DNA of 64,000 bases from an uncultured Flavobacteriales bacterium. Lineage in GTDB: Bacteria > Bacteroidota > Bacteroidia > Flavobacteriales_E > Vicingaceae. The DNA lies in contig CAJQLW010000039.1 of the NCBI GenBank assembly GCA_905479325.1, positions 1-64,000 on the forward strand. Direction: 5' to 3'. Below are positions 28,357 to 37,599 of the stretch, piece after piece. Numbering within the stretch: position 1 is the first letter of the stretch; the number at the start of each line of letters is the position of its first letter. The notes under the pieces were generated by a model, which was not told where the DNA came from, made no database searches, and worked only from the letters and a program-made list of their open reading frames with translations. A program made the translations under genes and the position numbers.

Positions 28357-29160
28357 ATGAAAAACTACTTGATCTTACTTTTTGGCTTCCTTATTTCTAC
28401 ACAAGTTTCTGCTCAAAACATTGACGAATTTCAATGGTTTGGAAGAGATTACGAAGATGAATTCTTTTTAAATATGGCGATTTCACGGGTAAGTATTACT
28501 AATAATGCTGCACCCAATCCACAAAACCATAAACTTTCAGGAATAACGTTAAAACTAAATGCACGAACTACTAATTTTGAGCAAGGTGGAACTAACATTT
28601 ATGTAGATCATAAATTGATGGGCGACTTAGCTTGGTGGCTAGGTCGGTTTTTTAAGGGTGATGAAAGTATATTTGAAAGCGAAGAAAGCAGTATTAGTTC
28701 CGGTTTACTTGGCTGGTATTCCTTTTTAATGAACATAAATAAACCGAATAAAGTCCAATTTGGCGTGGGTTTAAATGCGAAAGACTTTTTTTTAACCTCA
28801 GCTTATCCAAAAAATGAAGCTCAGCCCTACGCAAATCCTTCTAATCGAGTAATTCTAGAACCTTCGGGAAATTATTATGCCTTTGGTCCTTCGGCAGGAG
28901 TGCGATACAATTTATTAAACTTAGTGCTAATTGAATATAAAGGAGACTTATCGATTCCCTTTGCAAAACTAGACCCAGGCAATGGTTTTGAAGAGCAGGC
29001 TGATTTTAAGAATCCGTATTTTATGAATCACGTTATTGAGTTTACCTCTTCAAAAGGCTTCTATTTAGGACTAGAATCCACTTATTTTTTGGAAAGAACA
29101 AAAGCGAGAAACAGTACCAAAAGAAATGAAATATACTTGGGCTTTCGATTTAGAGTCTAA
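28357..29160 (+). CDS. hypothetical exported protein
   Basis: This is a 267-residue protein with a clean Sec signal peptide (MKNYLILLFGFLISTQVSAQ). The mature chain is rich in Asn, Phe and Tyr with alternating strands and ends with aromatic-basic YLGFRFRV, like an outer-membrane beta-barrel. No family is recognised. The ATG at 28357 is chosen because the signal peptide starts there. A strong terminator follows. Confidence 0.65.
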   Translation: MKNYLILLFGFLISTQVSAQNIDEFQWFGRDYEDEFFLNMAISRVSITNNAAPNPQNHKLSGITLKLNARTTNFEQGGTNIYVDHKLMGDLAWWLGRFFKGDESIFESEESSISSGLLGWYSFLMNINKPNKVQFGVGLNAKDFFLTSAYPKNEAQPYANPSNRVILEPSGNYYAFGPSAGVRYNLLNLVLIEYKGDLSIPFAKLDPGNGFEEQADFKNPYFMNHVIEFTSSKGFYLGLESTYFLERTKARNSTKRNEIYLGFRFRV

Positions 29161-29166
29161 AAAACA

Positions 29167-29199
29167 AAAAAGCTCAAAATATAGTATTTTGAGCTTTTT
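29167..29199 (+). terminator. Rho-independent terminator
   Basis: A perfect 15-bp stem AAAAAGCTCAAAATA / TATTTTGAGCTTTTT with loop TAG ends in a T run, 6 bp after the stop of the exported protein. Because both arms end in A or T runs it could act on both strands, though the VWA gene on the minus strand ends about 110 bp away. Confidence 0.85.
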
Positions 29200-29306
29200 C
29201 TAAACCAACTATTTTATTAACCAAGGCTCTTAAACCTTTAGATGTTCTTTCGAAATTCTACTATAAAGACTCGGCTAAAGAAGATTCGTTGCCTTGCTGT
29301 TCTTTT

Positions 29307-31331
29307 TTATTTTGAATTACTGATCAAATCAGCCATTTGAATCATTTGAACAAACTGCGAGCGATAGCCTTCTTCATCCACACCTTTGGCTTTCTTTGCC
29401 ATTTGCCCAATTGCTTCATAGCTTATTTCTTTCACACTTTCAGAATTTCTCAACTTCATTCCAAAACAAGCCACCGCTGCGGAAAACTGAAGGTTTGTAG
29501 AAGCTTCAGACAATTCAACCACCTCATCCTTCATCACCTTGGAGAGTAATATAGATTCATTACTTTCAGGTAATTTATAGCGAAATTTTACCGTGAGTAA
29601 ATCATCTGGAAATTTTTGATTGGGAACACTCTCTAAAGCTTGATACTTAAGCGGATCCACATCCATTATCTTCTCAGTAGAATTGACAGGTATAATTTCA
29701 TACAAAACAGTTACAGAATGACCTGCTCCTAATTCTCCTGCATCCTTTTTATCATCGTTGAAATCTTCATCGACCAACGCCCTATTTACATAACCAATCA
29801 AACGATAAGCTTTCACTTTATTGGGGTTGAATTCCGCTTGCACCTTAACATCTTTAGCAATGGTAAATAAGGTACCACCCATTTCAGTTACCAGCACTTT
29901 TTGAGCCTCTAAAAGATTGTCGATGTACGAGTAGTTTCCATTACCCTTGTCTGCTAACTGCTCCATTTTGTAGTCTTGTAAATTGCCCATTCCAAAACCC
30001 AAAACAGATAAAAAAACGCCACTTTCCCTTTTCTTTTCAATCAACTCTACAAGCGCCTCTTGACTGCTGGTTCCTACATTAAAATCTCCATCGGAGGCTA
30101 GGATAATTCGATTGTTTCCATTCTTTACAAAATTTTTTTCTGCAATTTCATAGGCCAATTGAATTCCGGCACCACCGGCAGTTGAGCCACCAGATCGTAA
30201 TCGATTTATCGCACTTTTAATATCCGTTTTTTGATCGCCAGATGTTGATTTTAAGACGACACCCGCCGCTCCGGCATAAACCACAATCGCTACCCGATCC
30301 TCAGCTCTAAGTTCATCTACCAACAAGGCCAATCCTTTTTGTAGTAGCGGCAACTTGTCGGAAGAACTCATGGATCCTGAAACATCAATCAGAAAAACCA
30401 AGTTGCTTTTGGGTGCTTCATCTAAGTCAATATTTTTTCCTTGAATTCCAATTAAAGCTAACTTTCGTTCAGCATTCCAAGGGCAAGCAGCCAGTTCAGT
30501 TGTAATTGAAAACGGATGCTCGCCTTCGGGTTGAGGATAATCGTAATCGAAATAATTGATTAACTCTTCAATTCTAACGGCGTTCACCGGAGGTAACATT
30601 CCTTCGTTTAAAAACCTTCGCGTGTTGGCGTAAGAAGCTTTATCGACATCGATACTGAAAGTAGAGAGAGGTATTGATTTTGCCAATTGAAATTTATTGT
30701 CCGCTAGATTTTGATACAATTCTGAACCATAATCTTGAGGCACAGGAGCAACTTCAAAGTGCGAGCTCCCCTGAATTTTCACTCCATCAATAAATGTCAA
30801 TGAACTATTTCTTCTTTGACCTCTAACATTGTTCCCTCTCCTTCCATTATCTCTAGACCTGATACCATTGCCTGCTGTTTTACTTATATCCGCCACTGAA
30901 CGAACGGCCATTTGAGTAATTGCAGTTCTGGTAACTGTAGTTCCAACTTCCGTTCGATCTACTTCAATAATTGGTGCAGCATATATCGCTACCTCTTCCA
31001 GCTCAACCCCTTTACTAATTTCAACATCTATCACTACCAGTTTTAACGAATCGACAACAATTTGAGAAATTTTATGTGGCGTAAATCCAACGTATTCAAA
31101 TCGAATGTCGTAAACCCCAAAAGGAATCGGTTTCAAAATGTAAACTCCATCAAAGTCTGTTGTTGTCACTAATTTTTGCTCTGAACCTTGCATTAAGATT
31201 ACATTCGCAAAAGGCACTGGCTCTCCATTCTGTTTTTCTACCACTAAACCTTTAATCGCTCCCATTCTAGGTTGGGCGAAATTGATTTGAGACATGAATA
31301 CTACCAGTAAGGCTAAAAATAACTTTTTCAT
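29307..31331 (-). CDS. YfbK-like VWA protein with TonB-receptor-like N-terminus
   Basis: This is a 674-residue exported protein. After the signal peptide (residues 1-20) comes a carboxypeptidase-regulatory-like domain (about 24-110, GLVVEKQNGEPVPFANVIL). Then a stretch resembles a TonB-dependent receptor plug (about 130-190, AVRSVADISKTAGNGI, FIDGVKIQGSS). Next is a YfbK-type N-terminal region (FSIDVDKASYANTRRFL) and a von Willebrand A domain with MIDAS motif DVSGSMS near residue 316 and DGDFN. A DUF3520-like end closes it. No beta-barrel is present, so it is not a receptor itself. Metal-dependent protein binding is likely. Confidence 0.85.
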   Translation of the reverse strand: MKKLFLALLVVFMSQINFAQPRMGAIKGLVVEKQNGEPVPFANVILMQGSEQKLVTTTDFDGVYILKPIPFGVYDIRFEYVGFTPHKISQIVVDSLKLVVIDVEISKGVELEEVAIYAAPIIEVDRTEVGTTVTRTAITQMAVRSVADISKTAGNGIRSRDNGRRGNNVRGQRRNSSLTFIDGVKIQGSSHFEVAPVPQDYGSELYQNLADNKFQLAKSIPLSTFSIDVDKASYANTRRFLNEGMLPPVNAVRIEELINYFDYDYPQPEGEHPFSITTELAACPWNAERKLALIGIQGKNIDLDEAPKSNLVFLIDVSGSMSSSDKLPLLQKGLALLVDELRAEDRVAIVVYAGAAGVVLKSTSGDQKTDIKSAINRLRSGGSTAGGAGIQLAYEIAEKNFVKNGNNRIILASDGDFNVGTSSQEALVELIEKKRESGVFLSVLGFGMGNLQDYKMEQLADKGNGNYSYIDNLLEAQKVLVTEMGGTLFTIAKDVKVQAEFNPNKVKAYRLIGYVNRALVDEDFNDDKKDAGELGAGHSVTVLYEIIPVNSTEKIMDVDPLKYQALESVPNQKFPDDLLTVKFRYKLPESNESILLSKVMKDEVVELSEASTNLQFSAAVACFGMKLRNSESVKEISYEAIGQMAKKAKGVDEEGYRSQFVQMIQMADLISNSK

Positions 31332-31618
31332 AGCGTTGGGTTTTAATACCGATTAAGTTCTAAAGTGAGCCTTATTCGTTCCTCTACGTCTCAGTTTATA
31401 ACTAACTCGGCATTTACCACTTGTAAGGTTAAAGTGAACTTATGTTTTTGATACTATGGCTCATTTTAACTAACAGTTGGTAAAAGAATGATGCGGCAAT
31501 AGCGCCAAATGCTTTCTTAATGGACACCAACTGTTGGGCATTGCGTTGCCTAGTGGTAAATAAATTACTCAGTATGCAATAGGTAAAAAAGTAATATAGA
31601 AACTTTTTTCGTACACTA
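31332..31618. other. intergenic region with one inverted repeat
   Basis: This 287-bp gap separates the VWA gene from the TonB-C-like genes upstream. It holds a 10-bp perfect inverted repeat, AACAGTTGGT at 31472-31481 and ACCAACTGTT at 31526-31535, around a 44-bp centre. No transposase or flanking duplication is seen, and short frames here do not look coding. Confidence 0.4.
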
Positions 31619-32417
31619 TTATTTAAACCACATTGACATGCTGTATTCAAACCTTGTAGGCTTTTCTCCTCTTGTGCCCGGTTGCATTTCAGGCATACCT
31701 TTTACTATTTCAACAGCTAAAGAATCAAGCTCAGCATTATTAGTACTGCTTATTATTGAAATATCTTCAGCTGTGCCGTTTTCATTAATGTAGAACTTAC
31801 ACCTTGCCGTCGCCTTTAATCTCATCACTTTAAAATTGGACGGTAATAGCTCCTCAGCTTTTTCATTCAAATAATCTCTCATGTTTTTGTTGGTGCAGTT
31901 TACTTGATCTTCCTCTGTTGTTTCATCTAAACAACTAGACCATACCGGTAAACTTTCTTGAACTATGATCTGAGGCAACTCCCTACCTTGAAAAATAATT
32001 ACTTCTACCATTTCAACTCCAACTTTTTGATCATTTATTGTGGCAGCAATCATTTTGGGTAGAGACTCAACAACTCGAAGCGCTTCGGAATGTAGTTTTA
32101 CATCGCCACTCTTAGATGGCAATGCGAGCCTAATATTGTGTATTGCACCGTTGGTATCAACTCCAAATCTGATGTAAACATCATCTGGCAATCTTTCAGT
32201 TGGGGGGGGTTATAAATTGATTCGTATTTCGAGCAACAAAATTTCTTATAGAATCTACGGTGCATTCTTTTCTTTCGCTTTGAGAGGTGAGGTTTTCGCA
32301 GCCAACATAAGTTGGAGCTACTCCTAAATCTTTCATAAAATTTAAGCGTTTATCCATTCGTTGCCCATAAACTGACCCAAACAAAAAAACGGCACAAAAT
32401 ATAACTATCAATCGCAT
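31619..32417 (-). pseudogene. exported TonB-C-like protein, frameshifted at a C8 tract
   Basis: The gene starts at ATG 32417 with a signal peptide (residues 1-18, ending VYGQ) and the motif VGCENLTSQSERKECT. At 32202-32209 the coding strand has eight C in a row, after which the frame stops: FITPPN then TGA. With seven C it reads FITPPTERLPDDVYIRFGVD and continues to 31619, giving 265 residues with two TonB C-terminal-like domains, each preceded by a Cys-Cys motif. As written the product is 73 residues. It is next to a paralogue (32420-33673) with the same two-domain plan. The tract could be a slippage switch or a sequencing error. Confidence 0.8.
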
Positions 32418-32419
32418 TA

Positions 32420-33673
32420 TTAGTATTTAAAACGAACTGCAACGGTGAATTCAAAAGGCACTGGCATACCGTCTTTTTTAGCAGGAATAAAATTGGGTAA
32501 AGACATTACTACTTCCTCAGCTGCGCGCCGCATGAGTTCATTCCCTCCTCCAAGTCTTTCTAAAATTTCCAACACTTCTATAGCTCCTTGTTCATCCACT
32601 TTAAACGTTACAAGAATTACTTCTCTTGGTTTTTCAAATCTTAATTCATGTGGATACTTTACATTTTTATTAACGAATCTTTCTAGTCGATATTCAGTAC
32701 AATCATCTTGTGTCTCTTCAAATCCTTTGAATTGACAACCCTCCCAAATAGGCATCCTATCAACCATTTGATTTAAGATGACTTGATTTCTAATTTCACG
32801 AGAAGACATATCTATTCCTAATCCGAAAGAATACAGCGAATTAAACTCAAGGCCATTCAAATCTTCATCATACCCTAACCCAAAAGATACTGGCAGCTTT
32901 ATTTCGAAAGGGTAAATTTCTCCATATTGGGTGGCGGGAATCATTTCTGGTAGAGACAGAATAACCCTCATCGCTTCTTGTTGAAAAGGTATTGAGCCTT
33001 TTGTTTCAGGCAGTACCTTTATTTTTGAAACGTTTCCAGTTTCATTAATCGTTAAGCCTATCCATACCTTTGCTTCATTATCTGCTTCATCTATTCCTAT
33101 TGGCCGTCGTGTATTTTCTAATATAAATTTTCTCAAGGCTACTGAAGTGCAAGACTCCCTGCGCTTACGGTTACCAACATTCTCACATTCCTTAAAAAGA
33201 GGCATAAAATACATCCAACGATATTCAGGAATTACCGTTTGTGAATCAGGGAATAAATCCGTTGTGTCTAACGGAAAAATAGTATCCATAGCAAGCCTAC
33301 CCCTAAAATAGAGTGATTCTCTTGCTAACCTTCCTTGATGAGTATACTCTCTCCAGTACCCGTGTAAACTATCGTTGCTGAATTGTTTAGTTGCGGCCAA
33401 CTTCGAATACTCATTCCACAACATTTGCTGGCCATGTTTTATTCGTTTTTTAAAGTCCTTGTAAAAAGTTCTTGAAACGATTCTTCGATCTACAGTAAAT
33501 TTCGTTTCAATTACCTGATTTGAATCGAATTCATCCCTTTCTAGAATGCCATAAGTAAGTGCTTCATCAAATGAATTAGCGGGTAAAGCATTGTTTTTAT
33601 AAAATAATGTATCTTGAGGATAAACTGCATTTGCATGAACCAATAACAAGACAAGTATACCTAACCTGACCAT
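32420..33673 (-). CDS. exported protein with two TonB-C-like domains
   Basis: This is a 417-residue protein with a signal peptide (about 1-20, ending VYPQ) and no membrane anchor. Residues 80-125 resemble MORN/YwqK repeats (LHGYWREYTHQGRLARES). Two TonB C-terminal-like domains follow, at about 150-265 and 310-415. Each begins with a Cys pair (ECENVGNRKRRESCT and GCQFKGFEETQDDCT), then a V..GAI strand and a P.MIPA or PNFIPA motif. Classical TonB has a single such domain and an N-terminal helix. A role as a soluble periplasmic partner of outer-membrane proteins is inference. The frameshifted paralogue follows after 2 bp. Confidence 0.72.
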   Translation of the reverse strand: MVRLGILVLLLVHANAVYPQDTLFYKNNALPANSFDEALTYGILERDEFDSNQVIETKFTVDRRIVSRTFYKDFKKRIKHGQQMLWNEYSKLAATKQFSNDSLHGYWREYTHQGRLARESLYFRGRLAMDTIFPLDTTDLFPDSQTVIPEYRWMYFMPLFKECENVGNRKRRESCTSVALRKFILENTRRPIGIDEADNEAKVWIGLTINETGNVSKIKVLPETKGSIPFQQEAMRVILSLPEMIPATQYGEIYPFEIKLPVSFGLGYDEDLNGLEFNSLYSFGLGIDMSSREIRNQVILNQMVDRMPIWEGCQFKGFEETQDDCTEYRLERFVNKNVKYPHELRFEKPREVILVTFKVDEQGAIEVLEILERLGGGNELMRRAAEEVVMSLPNFIPAKKDGMPVPFEFTVAVRFKY

Positions 33674-33682
33674 AAAGCACTC

Positions 33683-35161
33683 TTACATTCTGTTCGATTT
33701 CCACTTCGATTTCACAGCTGCACCATTTGATTCAGCAACTGGTTTCTTCATGCCGCCAACTAGACTAGCAGCCACCAACGCTGCAATTTCTTGCTCGTCG
33801 TCTTTTTTACTCTCCAAATACTCTGGCTTAAAGTGGTGCTTCACAAAATTGGTATCAAAATATCCTGACACAAATGCCTCATGCTCTAACGCAAAACGGC
33901 AAAAATCCATAGTCGTTTTTACCCCTTTAATATCGTACTCATCAATCGCTCGTAACATTCTTCGTCTCGCTGTTTCACGGTCTTTTCCAAAGGTGATCAG
34001 CTTCGCAATCATTGGGTCGTAATAAATAGGAATTTCCATTCCTTCTTCAAAACCATCGTCTACTCTAACACCCAAGCCTTGCGGACGAACGTAAGTTTCT
34101 AAGGTTCCTATATCTGGCAAAAAGTTATTCATAGGGTCCTCGGCATACACTCTAACTTCGAACGAATGACCTTGAATTTTCAAATCCTCTTGCGTAAAGC
34201 TTAATTTCTCTCCACGTGCTACAATAATTTGCTCCCGAACCAAATCAATTCCTGTAATTTGCTCCGTTACCGGGTGCTCAACTTGCAAGCGCGTGTTCAT
34301 TTCCAAGAAATAGAAATTTAGGTTTTCATCCAATAAAAACTCAACCGTTCCGGCTCCCACATAATCGCAAGATTTAGCGACCAATACCGCTGCCTCACCC
34401 ATTTGCTTTCTCAATTCGGGCGTTAAAACTGCAGAAGGCGCTTCTTCAATTACCTTTTGGTGACGTCGTTGAATGGAACACTCTCTTTCGAACAAGTACA
34501 CCACATTACCATGAGTGTCAGCTAATATTTGAATCTCAATGTGTCTTGGAGATGCCACAAAACGCTCAATAAAAACTGCTCCGTCGCCAAAAGAAGAAAT
34601 GGCCTCAGAAACTGCCCGATCCATTTGCTCTCTAAAATCTTCCACTCGTTCTACAATTCTCATTCCTTTGCCGCCACCTCCAGCACTGGCTTTTACCAAA
34701 ATAGGAAAACCAACTTCTTGAGCGATTTTTTCAGCTTCAGCAACATCGGTTACGGCTTCATCTGTACCCGGCACCAAAGGAATATCGTATTTTTTAACGG
34801 CAGCTTTTGCAGCTAACTTGCTCCCCATAACTTCCATTGCCTCAGGCGAAGGACCAATCAAGGTTAACCCTGCTTTACTCACTTTTCGAGCAAAATCTGC
34901 ATTCTCCGATAAGAATCCATACCCTGGGTGAATGCCGTCGACATTCATTTCTTTACACAACTCAATGATGTAGTCTCCTCTCAAATAAGATTCTGAAGAA
35001 GGCGGAGGACCTACACATACGGCCTCATCGGCATACCGCACAAATAGGGCGTTTCTATCAGCCTCTGAATAAATGGCAACCGTAGAAATTCCCATTTCCT
35101 TAGCAGTTCGCATAATTCGCAATGCAATTTCCCCTCTATTCGCAATCAAAATCTTGTTCAT
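33683..35161 (-). CDS. accC: biotin carboxylase subunit (acetyl-/propionyl-CoA carboxylase)
   Basis: This is a 492-residue ATP-grasp enzyme that carboxylates biotin on BCCP. Visible motifs are the start KILIANRGEIALRIMRTAKE, the Gly-rich loop KASAGGGGKGMRIV, the catalytic region EMNTRLQVEHPVTE, and the C-terminal RMLRAIDEYDIKGVKTT. The last 45 residues (KKDDEQEIAALVAASLVGG on) extend past E. coli AccC (449), as in Bacteroidota homologues. No BCCP or carboxyltransferase gene is adjacent here, so it may serve acetyl-CoA or propionyl-CoA carboxylase. The symbol reflects the chemistry, not the substrate. Confidence 0.92.
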   Translation of the reverse strand: MNKILIANRGEIALRIMRTAKEMGISTVAIYSEADRNALFVRYADEAVCVGPPPSSESYLRGDYIIELCKEMNVDGIHPGYGFLSENADFARKVSKAGLTLIGPSPEAMEVMGSKLAAKAAVKKYDIPLVPGTDEAVTDVAEAEKIAQEVGFPILVKASAGGGGKGMRIVERVEDFREQMDRAVSEAISSFGDGAVFIERFVASPRHIEIQILADTHGNVVYLFERECSIQRRHQKVIEEAPSAVLTPELRKQMGEAAVLVAKSCDYVGAGTVEFLLDENLNFYFLEMNTRLQVEHPVTEQITGIDLVREQIIVARGEKLSFTQEDLKIQGHSFEVRVYAEDPMNNFLPDIGTLETYVRPQGLGVRVDDGFEEGMEIPIYYDPMIAKLITFGKDRETARRRMLRAIDEYDIKGVKTTMDFCRFALEHEAFVSGYFDTNFVKHHFKPEYLESKKDDEQEIAALVAASLVGGMKKPVAESNGAAVKSKWKSNRM

Positions 35162-35379
35162 CTCGTCAATGTTTTGCGCTAAATTAGTTATATTCAGTAA
35201 AAGAATTTAGACCGTTTCACCGACAGCAATTAGAACTAGGACAAAATTTTATTTGGCAATGATTTGACAGTACATAAACACCCCCGATTTACTACTCATT
35301 TAGATTCAACTAAAACACCCTAAGAAAACGTTTGACAGATTAAATTACCTTTACACCATAGAGTTTTAAATAAAGGAAA

Positions 35380-35853
35380 ATGAACAACAGAATTTTTGAA
35401 GAAAATCAGCGATTTAACCAATGGTGGCTGTGGCTTGGCATGATTGCCTTAGTGAGTATTTTTATTTATCAGCGATATCCATTCGAATTCAATCAAGAAT
35501 TTCTCATTCCATTTGCTGTCTTATCCGTTGTGATTGGTTTTTTGTTCTCCATAAACCTTTCTACCAGAATAGACGAGCAAGGAATTCATGTAAAAATGTT
35601 TCCCTTTCACCTTAAAACCGTTACTTACAAGTGGTCGGAATTGTACAGCGTGGAAGTGGTAGAGTACAACCCCATTACTGAATATGGTGGTTGGGGTTTA
35701 CGAATTTCTAGAAATGGAAAAGCCTTTAACGTTAGAGGGAATAAAGGAATCAAATTACAAACAGCAGATGGAAGAAGCAGAATGATTGGAACACAAAAAT
35801 TTGATGAAGCAAAGATTGCAATTGAACAGTTTAGTAATAAATCAATTGATTAA
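35380..35853 (+). CDS. membrane protein with PH-like domain
   Basis: This is a 157-residue protein with two helices (about 15-32 and 43-62), then a C-terminal domain resembling bacterial PH folds: RIDEQGIHVKMFPFHLKTVTY, WSELYSVEVVEYNPI, GGWGLRISRNGKAFNVRG and a final IGTQKFDEAKIAIEQF helix. Such proteins are usually inner-membrane and uncharacterised. It stands alone between accC (divergent) and rsmE. Confidence 0.75.
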   Translation: MNNRIFEENQRFNQWWLWLGMIALVSIFIYQRYPFEFNQEFLIPFAVLSVVIGFLFSINLSTRIDEQGIHVKMFPFHLKTVTYKWSELYSVEVVEYNPITEYGGWGLRISRNGKAFNVRGNKGIKLQTADGRSRMIGTQKFDEAKIAIEQFSNKSID

Positions 35854-35927
35854 TTCTGTCATCGATTTCTTCCAATTGTAAAAGACATTTAAAAAATTCT
35901 TAATTCACAGATTATTAATCCATTATA

Positions 35928-36626
35928 ATGCACCTCTTCTACTCCACCAACATTTCTGAAAATACCATTACACTCGACAATGAAGAATCGAAGCACCTTG
36001 CCAAAGTGCTGCGCCTTGAAATGGGAGACCAAGTTCAAGTAATTGATGGGAAAGGAACTCGATACCTTTGCGAAGTAAGTATTGCGCACCAAAAAGCAAC
36101 ACAATTAAACGTTTTAGAAAAGGAGCTTGTAAACGAAGCATACGGAATTGAGATTGCAGCAGCGCCTACCAAAAACCTCAACCGCTGGGAGTGGTTTTTA
36201 GAAAAAACAACCGAGATTGGAATTGACGCCATTCACCCCATTCTTAGTTTTCACTCGGAGCGCAAAGTTTTAAAACAAGATCGTCAGTTGCGAATTCTGG
36301 TTAGTGCTATGAAGCAGTCTTACAAAACAAAACTTCCCCAATTGACTGAGCTCGAGAAATTCAAGGAATTTGTGAAAAACGATTTTGACGGACGAAAATT
36401 CATTTGCCATTGCTACGATGATTTGCCAAAAAAGACCTTAAACGAAAGCTATAAAAAAGGAGAGAAAGCCTTACTTTTGATTGGACCAGAGGGCGATTTT
36501 AGCAGAGAAGAAGTTGCCTTAGCGCTGGAGCACAATTTCGAACCAATTGCTCTAGGAGCAAGTAGATTAAGAACCGAAACGGCAGCAATAGTTGCTTGCC
36601 ACACAATACATGTATTAAATGCGTAA
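35928..36626 (+). CDS. rsmE: 16S rRNA m3U1498 methyltransferase RsmE
   Basis: This is a 232-residue SPOUT-class methyltransferase that methylates N3 of U1498 in 16S rRNA. It has an N-terminal PUA-like part (HLFYSTNISENTITLDNEES) and the SPOUT knot with LLIGPEGDFSREEV and GASRLRTETAAI, both typical of RsmE. It heads a tight cluster: the next gene overlaps by 8 bp. Confidence 0.95.
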   Translation: MHLFYSTNISENTITLDNEESKHLAKVLRLEMGDQVQVIDGKGTRYLCEVSIAHQKATQLNVLEKELVNEAYGIEIAAAPTKNLNRWEWFLEKTTEIGIDAIHPILSFHSERKVLKQDRQLRILVSAMKQSYKTKLPQLTELEKFKEFVKNDFDGRKFICHCYDDLPKKTLNESYKKGEKALLLIGPEGDFSREEVALALEHNFEPIALGASRLRTETAAIVACHTIHVLNA

Positions 36627-37275
36627 ATTTTTACTTCTATTATTGTTGATCCCTTTAGCGAGCATTGCTCAAGAAGGAAATTTTCAAATTGCCATTTTAA
36701 AATACAATGGCGGAGGCGATTGGTACTCCAACCTGGAAACATCACTTCCCAACTTGATTGAATTCACCAATCAAAACTTAAAGACCAATATAAAATTAGA
36801 ACAGGCCATTGTTGAACCTTCGAGCAACGAACTATTTGACTATCCGTTTATTCACATGACAGGACACGGAAACGTTGTTTTTAATATGGAAGAAACTGAG
36901 AATTTGAGAACCTACCTGATGGCCGGTGGCTTTTTGCACATTGATGACAACTATGGCATGGATGAGTTTGTACGAAGAGAAATCAAACGGATTTTTCCCA
37001 ATGAAGAACTGGTGGAGATTCCATTTTCTCACCCCATTTATCATCAAAAATTTGACTTTGATAATGGACTTCCGAAAATTCACGAGCACGACGGAAAACC
37101 ACCTATGGGTTACGGAATTGTTGTGGAAGGACGGTTGGTGCTTTTCTATACCGAAGAGTGCGACTTAGGTGATGGTTGGGAAGACCCTGAAATTCACAAC
37201 GACTCAGAAGCTACTCGACTAAAGGCCTTACAAATGGGTGCCAACATTTTATCATTTGTGTTTTTAGGAGAATGA
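36619..37275 (+). CDS. DUF4159 exported protein
   Basis: This is a 218-residue protein with a signal peptide (residues 1-17) and a DUF4159 domain: FQIAILKYNGGGDWYSN, HMTGHGNVVF, LMAGGFLHIDDNYGMDEF. The fold is class I glutamine amidotransferase-like, and the family is of unknown function, common in Bacteroidota and Planctomycetota. It overlaps rsmE by 8 bp and the following gene by 4 bp, so the cluster is translationally coupled. Confidence 0.9.
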   Translation: MRKFLLLLLLIPLASIAQEGNFQIAILKYNGGGDWYSNLETSLPNLIEFTNQNLKTNIKLEQAIVEPSSNELFDYPFIHMTGHGNVVFNMEETENLRTYLMAGGFLHIDDNYGMDEFVRREIKRIFPNEELVEIPFSHPIYHQKFDFDNGLPKIHEHDGKPPMGYGIVVEGRLVLFYTEECDLGDGWEDPEIHNDSEATRLKALQMGANILSFVFLGE

Positions 37276-37598
37276 GTTGGAGTAAAAGTTCAGAACTATT
37301 TGATGCTATCGTTTCCCACTCTACCTATTCGGAACGAAAGGGGAAAAAGATGATTTACTGTTCTTCGAACGGGTACATGTATTTTATCTTAACTAAAGAT
37401 GGAGAAATTGGGTTTCGACTCAACAAAGCAGACCAAAAGGAGTTCGGAGAAGCATATGGATTTGAACCGCTAATATCATACGGTGCAACGATGAAAGACT
37501 ACGTAAAAATTCCTGAAAATCTTTACACAGAGGTTGAACTTTTAGCAAAATGGCTTGACAGATCTCATGTTTATGTTAACACTCTAACGTCTAAATAA
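37272..37598 (+). CDS. TfoX N-terminal domain-like protein
   Basis: This is a 108-residue protein similar to the N-terminal domain of TfoX/Sxy: YCSSNGYMYFILTKDGEIGFRLNK, GATMKDYVKIPENL, and a final LDRSHVYVNTL. It lacks the helix-hairpin-helix TfoX-C domain, so competence regulation is not implied. Free TfoX-N proteins are frequent and uncharacterised. It overlaps DUF4159 by 4 bp and is followed after 1 bp by the methyltransferase. Confidence 0.78.
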   Translation: MSWSKSSELFDAIVSHSTYSERKGKKMIYCSSNGYMYFILTKDGEIGFRLNKADQKEFGEAYGFEPLISYGATMKDYVKIPENLYTEVELLAKWLDRSHVYVNTLTSK

Positions 37599-37599
37599 G

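Noticed and set aside
31429-31650. A 73-residue open frame on the minus strand
   Set aside because: It overlaps the 3' end of the TonB-C-like gene, has no start signal or family-like sequence, and spans the inverted repeat region.
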